Below are positions 49,802-61,345 of a stretch of 64,000 nucleotides of DNA, piece after piece. The notes under the pieces were generated by a model. That model was not told the origin of the DNA and did not search any database. It saw nothing but the letters and a program-made list of their open reading frames with translations. Position numbers and translations under genes: made by a program. This DNA comes from Aphrophora alni. Its lineage: Eukaryota; Arthropoda; Insecta; Hemiptera; Aphrophoridae. The stretch spans positions 91,537,093 through 91,601,092 of the forward strand of contig OY740774.1 of assembly GCA_963513935.1 (NCBI GenBank). The letters are read 5' to 3'. Position 1 is the first letter of the stretch; each line of letters starts with the position of its first letter.

Positions 49802-52800
49802 TCTTCCTGAAGGAAAATAAAATATTGTGCTTTGACAATTAAAACCTAATCAACCAAATAATATTATATAACACTATTATAATAAAACACATTGGAATTA
49901 TATTTCTAAATATAGCATACTAAAATGAACAAAGTGCATTTAAAAATCTATAATTTCTTCTTCTCTCAAATATTTCCAATGTGTGTTTTTTATTATTTGA
50001 TACTTATTTCAATATTTCGTTTTCCTAACTAAAACAAAATGATTTCATATATTACATAAAGATTTATCTTTTCTGCTATTACCCTTACTCTTGTAAACAA
50101 ATATTTCATTTGAAATTTGGTGTTAATACTAGTTTGTATACAAAGTAACACAACTGACGTATACTGTTCATTGAATTGTACTGTAAATTATAATATGGAA
50201 ATATACAGCAACGTGTATTTTGGTACGGTAAACAGTAGTTATGTATTTATGTATGCGGAGACCCGTGTATAAACTAATCCCAGAAGCTTTCACTGAGTAG
50301 GTCAGCCGTTATCCACTGGTCTTCATTTGCATATTTGTTAAGGATGTCTTTATTAAAAGTGTCATAGTTAGGAGTTAAATATAACAACGTAGGACATTCA
50401 GATTCTTTATGTGCACTATGTAGCTGAGAAAAATACACTATACATTAATATTAAAAAAGAATGCAACAGCAGCATGCCGGTTAAAAATAAAATATATTAG
50501 TATGAATATATACATCACGAATAAACAATTTATTTATTTTATATTGGATATATGACAACACACATGTATACATACACGCTAACACATACATAAAATATAT
50601 TTAAAAAATCATACATATGCTATAAAAAGGCAACTTATATTTTGGATTGAAAGTTGATAATAATGGATAGCTCATATTATTCATGATTTATTGTTATAGT
50701 TTAACATCAACAGTATATAAAAGTTAAAAAAAGGAGTATTGAATGTTAGGTAAACTCTCATATTACATACAACAAACAATCACATTCATATACAGAATCA
50801 AAGATAAGTGGAACAAGTATATTTAATATTTTTTGAACTTGTGGTAAACTCTAAAATTGAACTTCAAACTACTTAAAAAAAAAAATCTGTTTTATGTAAA
50901 TTACGAAGTTTTTCTAGAAATCTGGTTTTAGCAGTTCTAATTTTAAAATAATTCCAGATTCATATAATTAAAACTAACACTCATAAGTCTTAATTATAAT
51001 TAAAAACTATTATATTTAATCAATTAATTAGATCACACTACAAGCAATTATTTAATAAGGGGTAGACGATATATCATAGGCCTTGATTATTAATTAAGTC
51101 AGTAATCTTTGTGATATGTCTCCACATTAAAAGAGAATTTTTTGCTTTACCTTATTTCAAGGGATTTTTTTTAAATATATTTAAATGTATACATTTTTTT
51201 TCAAAGATAGCTGCCAACATTCACTTTAAACTTTTGACCGACCTAATATTTTTGTTAACGATAATTTTTATTTAATTTTACTTGGTTTTGGGGTTGGGTG
51301 ATCGAAAAGGTTTGTAAACGTACAATTTATTTAAAAAAGGTTTTTCCAATGAAATTTATTTTACTTTTCAAGGTTAACTATATTTTTTAAGAACCTAACT
51401 TTTTAATAATGACAGGTTAAGCTCGAATTATATTACATCAATGATCAGACGGTCAGTGTTGCACGGGGTGTAACAAAGCAGTAAGATTTATGATTGTGTT
51501 ACACGCTTTGGCACAGTCAACCTCTTTGTCACTGACTGTACTTTACTACCTTGCAAAAGTCCTTTGGCAAAGGACCTGGAAAAACCTTCGAACTTTGTAA
51601 ATAAATTTTCTGAAATAAAGAGAAAATACCTTACATTGGTTTTAAATTGCATTTCTTCGTGTGATATATTGTTAATTTCTTGAACAGGTTCTACTTTTAT
51701 TTAATGTGTGTTATTTAGAGCATTGAGTATTGTTTATATCAGATAATACAATATACTAGGGTAGGGTTGAATACGTAAGTAAATGAACCCAGTTAATTTA
51801 TTAAACTAGATACAAATATTTTATTACGTTTTTAAAATATTGCCAGATATACATTTTTAAAGTTTCCACCTTCAATTTATCATAGTTTGTTCAGGTTTAC
51901 CTAATAATAATAGTCCTCATCACGATTGTATATTCCGACCATCAATAAAAAATTCTCTTTTACAGGATGGTTTTTGTTTAATTCAGAACGAAAATATTTC
52001 TTAAACTATCATTTTCCTTCCGTCCAAGGAGTGTAAACAATTTTTCAACTATTATCGTGGGCCAAAGAAAGTTTAAGAAAACAGATATTTAGACTAAATT
52101 GATTTTGATAAGATAAATGAAGATTTATTTTGTGTTTCGTCATTTTTGAACTTCAATGAGTGCCCCAAAGTTTATCAAAATATTGAAAGAACTCGGATTG
52201 ATCGTAAAGCACCTCCGTATTACAAACACCTAATTATGTTATTCCAAATTATTAGACTATATTCAAACAGACTATCGTTATGTAGTACTTATTCAAAGAG
52301 ATCAATCAAAAGACACTTATGATTCTATAAGACATATTGTGATATATTTCTATATACTTGGCTATAAATGAAATCATATTTGAGTTAAGTACAGAGACAT
52401 TAAAACATTAGAAAATGGAGATGTATACAATAGAAAATAAATACTCTATACTTTGAATTTTAGAAATGGATATACTTTTAAAATAGTTTATTGTTTTAAA
52501 ACTTGATGTTATTCATATATGAGATCTAAAATTTTCCAACTTTAGTTTTAGTTCTATCTAGAATTGATTATACTTTATAAAAAGCTTAAACTTATATTCA
52601 AGATTGTTGAAACTTAAGATGGTTCTTTATTTAACTTTAATAAGTGTTGTGTAAAATAGTTTCGTCTCTTTAGAAAAAGGCGCAAAAAGTTTAAATTAAA
52701 ACAATATCGAAAATTTATTCAATATTTAGACACATTTGACTTTTTATAAATTTTCTTCCTTCAAAGAGACGATTAAAAAAGTTATTCTTTATAAATACGT

Positions 52801-53565
52801 TTTAATTTTATATTAATTGTTGAAAACAATAAAAGGTAAACTTCACCTTTAATAATAAAAACAAACAATATATTAGATGTAACTAACAAGGTTTATCTGT
52901 GTTTAAACACTAAACTGAAAACTAAAAAAATGTTAAAGATTATATCATACATACTGCAAATTGTTTGTTCATCACAGTTTCAACTTCAATTTGTCGCAAA
53001 AAATTTAACAAGTGTTTGAGAAATGTAGGGAAACATTCATAATATATTCAACAATAATACCAAGAATATACTTGTATACACAATAAAAGTTAGAGTGAGT
53101 TGCTAGGAAATATTAAAGACGCACAGATTTCATTAATGAAAACGCTGTCGAGCAACACCTCGTGAAAACTGAATTAAAATTGCTATTCAAATATTGCAGA
53201 TATTAGAAATAAGTGTGATACGAATTTTGAAATAATTCCTATTAAAATGGAAATCTTACTGAATTAATACAATTTATTCAAGTAAGATTAGGCCTGAGAT
53301 TATTAGACAGTAACCAAGTGTAATTATGTAACGATATCTATAGTTATAACTTTGATAATAAATTAGTTAATAAAAAAGAAAAGAAAACATTTTAAAATAT
53401 ACGACTGAAGAATGTAAACATTTATGATGAATTCCACACTTGTAGTTGTTTCAATACATATATTTAGTAAAACAGCTTTATCTTTTAATAGTTTTCCAAA
53501 CTAATAAGTTTATTTACGATCCTTCCAAAGAGAACTACTTCTTAAAAAGGTTGGAAACTTATAAT

Positions 53566-53827
53566 ATAACTAGAATGTTTTTCCATCTCTGTGACTTATT
53601 TATTATGTAGTAATTCTACTTACATTTATGACGCGTTTCGGAATTTTTTTCCATCCTCAGAATATCTCGCTCATTGGAGGTCGTCACAATAAATATGATT
53701 TCAACATACAACACAAAACACATTAACACATATTAAAACACATACGTAACGCACGCTAACGTGTGCACACACGGACATATACAGTCAACTCGGATAAGTC
53801 ACACAGACGGAAAAACATTCTAGTTAT
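53566..53827 (-). mobile_element. hammerhead-bearing mini-element (B4), fuller copy
   Basis: This copy has the longer ends: ATAACTAGAATGTTTTTCC on the left and its perfect reverse complement GGAAAAACATTCTAGTTAT on the right (to 53,827). The pairing goes on inward imperfectly through GTGACTT and AAGTCAC. Left of it are about 44 bp that B1 and B2 lack. The interior matches the B1 copy with scattered substitutions and a small CATACAACACAAAA duplication near 53,705. It has no coding capacity. Confidence 0.6.
53630..53660 (-). ncRNA. hammerhead-like ribozyme motif (B4)
   Basis: The core box CTGAGGA, stem II GGAA/TTCC, GAA, ACGCGT and the GUC site are all kept. Only the A/T loop of stem II differs, by two bases in length, although surrounding DNA has diverged. 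Confidence 0.55.
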
Positions 53828-55261
53828 TTTAAACGTGACTTGGGCACATTTGCAATGATTATAATATAAAATGTTGGACTATGCATTTTAAATACTAAAC
53901 GGAAAAATATTATTGTGTTATTCATATATACAAGGATTATAATTGATCAACATGTTAAGTTTATCTTATAATTTACAAGACACGCTTAGATATTTTGTAT
54001 AGAAAACAAAAAAAAACATGTATTCTATAAAAGTTAAATGAAACTATAAAACAATACGTTGCTATGGTGCTCTTTTAGTTACAAAATTGTGGATATATTG
54101 AAAGGAAAACTACGATTAGAACTTGTGAAAACTCTATTATATTCACAAGTTTTCAGAATTAATGTTTCTGCAAATATTTAAATATATCATTTTTGACGAT
54201 TCACATACTTAATCTCTACTTCACATACCTGTCGAAGACTAAATAGAGTTCACATACTGTAATTTCAGTCGACAGAATCAGTTTGAATATCCTCACAGAT
54301 TTTATATAATATCCACTATTTCGCATAATATCCAGTATTTCACGTAAAGTATAATTAAAAACTTTAGTAGAATAGTGTTACCATCGACAATATCATCGAG
54401 ATATCACATTATAACACAGTCTGTGTTCACGGTTTATCTGTTAATTCTTCAGTTTTTATGTACTATTAGATAACAATTAATTGTAAGAGGAATTCCATAA
54501 ATATTATATTTTATTTTTATCCTCTGGTAACACTGATATAATTAAAAATAAATAATCTCAGTAAAAAAATAATAAATCGCTTCATCTGATATTATTTTTC
54601 AAAATAAAAATCAGAATTATTGGAATTATTAAAATTTGCACCATGCCTTAATCAATAATTTATTCAACTGATGTTATATCACATTCGTTTCCAAACATTA
54701 TAATATTTCAATTCCATGTTTTTTACATGATTCAGCTCCAATATTTTTGTTTGCTTAGGTTTGTAATGGTAATTCATTAATATTTTATTTGTTTGTCTGT
54801 ACATTTGTGTTCAAAATCGTATGAATTGACCTTAAAAAAAATTTTGCATCGACATAATTGTAGAAAATCTACACATAGTACCGCTTAAAAAGAAATAATA
54901 ACAAACATAAGTCGAAAGTAATTATTTTGATAATGATCGAAAAACTTAAGACGATATGATTTTATATGTTAGTTTTTTTTTTTTTTTTACAAAATACATA
55001 AATAGAACCTAATTAGTTGCGTAATATGATATTAAAAGAAAAAGGTCCAAATTTTTTTTTTTTGTAGTAATGATGTTAGTTGCCTAATTTAAAATTCATA
55101 TTTAACATAGATTAAACCAAAATAGTAACAGATGATTCTAAGAAAAGATATTTTTCGATTCTAATTCTTTATTTCAAAGTTTTACCTACTAATTAGAGGT
55201 ACATTTTATGGTTAATCTTGCTCTGCCTAAAGAATAATTCCTTTCCAAAAATTTAGCTAAG

Positions 55262-55880
55262 AAATAAATAAATATCATAAAAAATAAAGTTTTGCTTTTT
55301 CAATTCGATGTTTTTGTGTTGAGTAAATTCTATTAACACAATCAAAATTGGAGAAGACTGAATTAAAGTTTGGCCTTTTGTAATTGAAATGACCGGAGCA
55401 GAGATAGCTCAATTTAAACCCGAGAAAAGTAAATACTTTTCTATTGTCAAACTTTGATTATAACTCCTTCCTATTCTTGGTATATAATTCACAAAGTGTG
55501 AAAACGGATAAAAATTTAGTTTTTAAAACTGTGTAATTCATACAATCATTGTGTTACGCTTATTATAATATACGAGTATGATGAAAAAATAAATAGAACG
55601 AACAAAATGACATTTGCTTGCGAATAACTATTATGATATAAATATTGTTAAACAAGATATTGCTTTACAAGAAAACTAACTTGTTTAAAAGTAAGTAAAC
55701 ATGATATATTTTTTCCTTGTTATTTAAAGACAAAAACCACTCTGTCATCTTTGTCTCTTAAATGAAGGAAGAAAAGATCATAAAATAAAGAAAACTGACC
55801 TTCAAATTATAAAATTGCTTCAGCTTCGGCATCTTGTTCCAAAAATAACAAGAGTTACCAAATGGGAAAGATAAAAGGTA
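55262..55880. other. near-identity tract in B4 (likely gene conversion)
   Basis: Over about 619 bp I can find only one or two differences from B2 (37,678-38,296): T for C in TACTTTTCTATTG and one at the right edge. The 700 bp to the left are heavily diverged, and the 220 bp to the right differ at about ten or more places. At the one site where B1 and B2 differ in this stretch, B4 has the B2 base. Confidence 0.6.
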
Positions 55881-56385
55881 GAGATCTAACACAAGACTAC
55901 TTGAACATAGGTGTAGATTCAGATAGGTGCTTTCGGGAGTACCAATCCTGTTCTAACTATAGTTATGCCCTAAATTGCTAAGATTTTAGAGTTCAGAATT
56001 ACTTATTATAAAATTGAAGTTTGGTTTTAATTCAGTATTGCTGGATTGATGAAGCTCAGAACAATTTATTGCGTTTAATCTACTGAATTCTTCCTATTTT
56101 TCAATGTATTTTATTATTTAAATATTAATAATAAAACAGAAGATTTTTATATTTGTTTTTTTTTTCTTTTTCCGTCAAATATTTCAATAAATCTACTAAC
56201 GTTGCTGCACTGTTAATTACATAATTATAGTAATTTTCCCCAGAGTCAACAAATATATCGTTAAACAATTCTTATACAAATTAAAACATAACTACTTCCT
56301 TAAAGTAGTCTAACAAAGGGGGAAAATACGAAATGTATCTGCTATGCTATTGGGATATTTTATTTAGTTATTTAAAAAAATAAAA

Positions 56386-56563
56386 ATGTCTCTTAACGCC
56401 CCAAGCAAATATGAACTGACGGAGCTGACCGACTGACAGGATCCTATGGAGTGGAGGCTCCTTCAATGTTTCGAGACCGGCTACATCCAAGACATTGAAA
56501 CGAAACGAGCGAAAAATGTATTGCACATATCTACGAAGACTTTAGGACTTATCCGACATCAAG
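56386..56563 (+). pseudogene. exon-like open segment, unidentified, one internal stop
   Basis: From an ATG at 56,386 one frame is open except for a TGA at 56,434. It reads LNAPSKYELTELTD, the stop, then QDPMEWRLLQCFETGYIQDI, and later TLGLIRHQ. The residue mix (Glu, Asp, Arg, Trp, Cys) is unlike the Lys/Asn/Ile/Phe-rich chance frames around it, and the GC content is raised locally. CAAG/GTAATATT at 56,561-56,571 could be a 5' splice site. CTGACAG at 56,433-56,439 could be a 3' splice site that would exclude the TGA, though no pyrimidine tract precedes it. I do not recognise the protein. It is either a decayed exon or retrocopy, or a real exon starting after 56,439. Confidence 0.35.
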
Positions 56564-56625
56564 GTAATATTGATATACACAATTTCCAGTTTCAGAAAAA
56601 ACTGTGCATAAATTGTCTGAAATAA

Positions 56626-57340
56626 ACTTACCCTACTGGATAAGACTGCTTGATAAACACTACTACATAATGTTTCCTACAATAACCAAGTTTTCAACTT
56701 TAAAAATTACATTGAGTTGTTTGAATAAACTAGATATATATACAAATATTGAAGAAAAAACTTTAAAAGATTTATCACTATTGTTATAAAATCATAATTT
56801 TTTTGTGGAAAGTATATTTCTATCCAGTTTGCACTTTTGATTTGTATACCCTTATTTACATAGAGTATTAACAACAAAAACCTCACCTGTTAAACACTCC
56901 TTTGAACAAAAATTAATCAGCTCCACTTTGTACACATCTAACCATTCCTCCTTCTACACTTAGGTTAATTGAAATTCTCCTTTCCACAACTCAACCCACG
57001 GCGAAAGACATGATTTGTTGTGTTGATAAAATCCACCGTCAGAAGTCCTCTAGGCTACTTCACTTAGCTTTATTATCTGTAGGTTGAGTTTCGCGCCTGC
57101 TAATAAAAGTACTCTCTGCGATAACTTTAATTTATTTTTCTTCCTCTGAATAAATTTTAAAAGAATACTTCTGAGTTCATTTAATCTTTTTAAATAAATT
57201 AAAGAATATCTTTTTACGATAAAAAATCACTGCAAAGTGTTTTAAAGATAATTAATATTTTTCTTTCTTTATTAAATAATAATAAAATTTAATTTAACAA
57301 TTTAGAAGTGTTAAAGTATTTGTTTATTTTTACACGGAAG
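56626..57340. other. AT-rich non-coding stretch
   Basis: No supported gene. An AT-driven open frame of 61 codons (56,604-56,789) follows the exon-like segment, overlaps its extension and shows no domain. Confidence 0.5.
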
Positions 57341-57576
57341 TATATAAACTTTATTCTTACCGGTGAGCGTTTAATTATTTATTTCCAAACTTAAATTCGT
57401 ATAGTTCCTGCATAAATATTATTTACAATTAATTGTAAAATAAATGGTGAGAACAAAATAATGATCAGATATAAATAAATTTCATTCTTTGGCGTGAGAG
57501 TTTAAATACTTATTTTATACTTAAATATGTTTAGTTCCTGTATAAAGTCCTATTAATTTGGTTAGTTGGTGAGAAC
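57341..57576 (+). repeat. diverged tandem duplication of about 120 bp
   Basis: Copy 1 (57,341-57,454) and copy 2 (57,468-57,576) share, in order, ATTCTT, a GTGAG/GTTTAA block, ACTTAAAT, TAGTTCCTG, ATAAA and a closing TGGTGAGAAC. The period is about 122 bp. Role unknown. Confidence 0.7.
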
Positions 57577-58912
57577 GACCTATTTAACACACATCTACAA
57601 ACAACTAAACACCAAACAAATAAACAGTTTGTTCTGTTCCACTTTACAAAAATCAATGTGAAATTCTTTACGTTGACGCTCAATTCCTGAATAGTAACAA
57701 TAACAGTCCTTATAAAATTTGGCATAATATATAAAAATCAACATGAAAAGTAGATTTCGTTTTGGTCAAAAGTAAAGGTTTAAAACTTAAGTTAATGATC
57801 TAAAAATGTAATACTGTATATGATTATTTTTTGAAAAAATGGTTTGTAAGCTGGTTGTCACGAATCGTTGACGATGATTTCAAACAATAAATATCAGTTT
57901 CAAAATTTAGAAATTTATTTAAAAAATATTATTTTCCTTGTACACATTTTACTAATACTCTGGCTTCAATTCATCTAAATTTATTTTTATTCTGAAAAAA
58001 AAAAGAAAAGAAAAAAGAGTAATCTTTAAACACATTTTATATTGTAGCAAATATTGTGTTAAAACTTAAATTAATACAAAATGAGGAATTATTATATATA
58101 TTAAGTTGAAATTAAGTTTTAGTTTGCATAGTTAAAGTTAAGTGATAATAATTAAAATTGTTGCGACTACTAATTAGCATGCGCTTGAACCGGTGGGACT
58201 TTTTTTATCTCTTCTTTAGTTTTTACACGATTTTGCAATAACTGTGTTTTTAATCAACTTATATTACTATGAAGGTCAAATCAGTAAACAAATGCACACT
58301 TAATAAATAATACTAATTTGCTTCAATCACCTGGATGAATCACAAGGTTGTTCAGTATTTTTCAATTCGTCCAATTTTCTATAATAATGGTTTAAAGTTG
58401 AATTAGGCTCTGTTTTATATGCGTAATTGATTTAAAGATTAATCTTTATTCATCTAAATACTCTTCTCTTAAATTAATTAAGACACGCCTTCTGTGTGTG
58501 ATGTGGTGCTAAGGATATGCCAAATATGTTTATGTAATATATACTAATGGCAGTGGCAATACAGTGATACTGTTTGATTGATATACTCAATATATAGCTA
58601 AAAAAAAATTAGAAAAAGTTTTGACATTTTTTAAGCTCAATTTTGTTCCGATGTTGAGTTTTTGAAGAAAAAAAAAACATTTATACATTTTTCATTTTAT
58701 TACTTCAGAATTATTATTTCAGAGTTATCGAAACATCTCTCCCATCAATTTAATATTTCAAGAAGATTAAAGGTATTCTCGAAACAAAGAAGGGCAAATT
58801 TTGATTATTTTTGTAACCCTTGGCGGTTCATTGGCAAACTTAGAGTATGAAAGTGGCAATCCTGAGATACTCTAGCTGGATATACACCAATTGTCCCTTC
58901 GACGTTGACAAG
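57577..58912. other. AT-rich non-coding stretch
   Basis: No gene or RNA supported. Only A-rich runs near 57,995 and 58,665 stand out. Confidence 0.5.
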
Positions 58913-59272
<360 letters not shown>

Positions 59273-61054
59273 ATATATTCTGTCAGATAAACTGTTTGTC
59301 TGACACTGAAAATTTTATCTATAATCTTTACACAACAGGCACTGATTAGCCCCTGGCTTAGAGGTTTTTATTTCCTATACTTTCGTAATAAATCTAACCC
59401 ATTAAACCATAGGTATTCATAGTGTAGGATCAATACCGTAACTTTTTTTTCAACTTTTACAGGTATTGAACCCGATATAACACATACAGAAAATTCTTCA
59501 ATAATAACTAGACTAATCTTGTGTTCTATATAAAATATGTGGTTATGTGTGTAGTTATAATATGTAGTTATCAAATGAATTGTTAAATGAAATCTCTAAC
59601 TTACACAATCACTTTTAGCATACTTTTTACATCAACCCATAAAGGGTATATTTCGGAAATATTCTACAAATATGTATGTTTTCTTTACAGTCTGGTATTC
59701 GCAAGAACAATATTTACTATCTCAGTGTATGAATGATCACATATTATTGTTCTAAGAATTAATTACACAGCTGTGAACAAATTAAACCTAATGATCGTTA
59801 TAAGAAATAAATAAATAAAACACCATAAATGTCTCTAAACCTTGCTTCCTTTAACTAACTGGCTCCAGGGAAAAATAGATTAAAATTAGTGGAAAATTCA
59901 ACTCCAATTTAGTTAAAATTGATTATTGTACAAAACAGTAAGAATTTTGATTATTATAATAATTCAAATATTGATTTGTCAGCCTGAAGAAAGTAAAACA
60001 ACATAGTAGAAAAAAACAAGCTGACTTATAATCAATGTTTAAGGAATGTATTGAAAAGTGTAACGGAAAAATTACAATAAGGAAATATTTGAAAAGAAGT
60101 AGTCATTAATCAAAATTGAAAACTTTTCTTGAATTGAAAGAGAAGGACTTATTGATTGTCGTCAGGCGTAAAAGTAAACATTAATCAAAATTCTCTTAAG
60201 ACTCTGAGAGGACTGTCCGTATTATGGGAATAGATTGATTGATGTCTTCACTTAGGTGTAAAAGAGAAGCTGTTTTGTACTCGGTACCTAAACAATGAGG
60301 ATTATTATTGTATAACTTTGATACGACTGACTTTACAAAATGCATAATATACCAAAAACATATTTTTAACTAATTTATAACTTTTAAAAAGTAAATACAA
60401 GATTAATAATAGAAAAACACACGAATTAAATAGCTTGCACTAACTTTTTTACACAAAAATTAAAAAGAAATATATTAACATTCATAACACCCAACCACTA
60501 CTCACTGTCATACATCTATCAGAGAATTTCTAGAACGGCAACGAATAGAGAGCTGAAATTTTGCATTGAGATTCAGGTTATTTAGTAGATGCTCACTAAT
60601 AAAATATTTCTAAATCTACCGAGCAGAATTCTGGTTAGATTTTTTTTCCTTTTAAAAAAGTCAATAAATCTAAGTGAACATTAAAAATGACCACTATACT
60701 ACATAATACTTTTGAGTAAAATATTTCATAAACTTGTGGCAACAAGTACATTTTAAATAACATCTACTTCAATAACTTTCAAGTAAGAAATTCTTAATTA
60801 AACACCCTCGTAGTGAAGTACGGTAATTTGCCCATGGAAACTAATTTTGGGTGATTTTTCTGATTTATAATAAATCACCACATGTTGCAATATGAATGAA
60901 TGCGTTTTTATCCTAGTAATGAAATTATTCACATAACCGTAAACGATATTCGTTATTCAGGACAGTCCTCACAGGTTTTACGATGAGACGTAACGGCCTA
61001 AAATAAAACTATGCCTATATACATTCACCGTGTCACTTGTTTAGCTATATTTCG
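59273..61054. other. AT-rich non-coding stretch
   Basis: No supported gene. A weak pair of direct repeats (ATTGATTG followed by AGGYGTAAAAG) lies near 60,150-60,178 and 60,230-60,268. Confidence 0.5.
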
Positions 61055-61345
61055 TTACAGAGGAATGGTTACGCTGTTTGCTGCAATGATATCTTTGGCT
61101 TTCTGAGATAACATATATAACCTTTCAGGTGTTATTTTGTCCATTATGTTTTATACCCATTCTTACAATTAATTGCCAGTGGTCCGTCGTTTAAATCCTT
61201 TCATCTCCTTAGTTATCCATTTCTTCTTAATAAAATCTGTTCCTTCCTCAATGGTCTTCCGATACATTTAGGCTCGTAAGTGTTCGAAGTATCTTTCTAT
61301 AACGGTGTCGTTTATCAGGTTAGCCTTTACTAAAATTACTTGGAA
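61055..61345 (-). pseudogene. decayed coding-like patch, unidentified
   Basis: On the minus strand one frame runs from 61,345 to 61,055 with stops at 61,268 and 61,169, two more just after the second, and a final stop. The open pieces look protein-like. The first holds NLINDTVIERYFEHLRA. The second holds EEGTDFIKKKWITKEMKGFK. The third, after an ATG at 61,144, holds DKITPERLYMLSQKAKDIIA. That three pieces share a frame supports a single decayed coding region. I do not recognise it. The first two pieces faintly recall Ulp1/SENP-type cysteine proteases (LND-x-x-I then an aromatic and Leu), but this is too weak for a call. Confidence 0.25.

Larger units (their letters stand above)
47432..56102 (+). 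repeat. segmental duplication block B, copy 4 (B4)
   Basis: A full block B of about 8.67 kb, the most diverged from the others. Divergence rises towards the right: 54,540-55,260 has many substitutions and an insertion of about 60 bp with a T run near 54,975. Then 55,262-55,880 is suddenly almost identical to B1/B2. The homology ends shortly after TGAATTCTTC at about 56,093-56,102, where single-copy DNA starts. It keeps sequence that B2 and B3 have lost (about 47,882-47,965), so that loss is derived. Confidence 0.9.
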
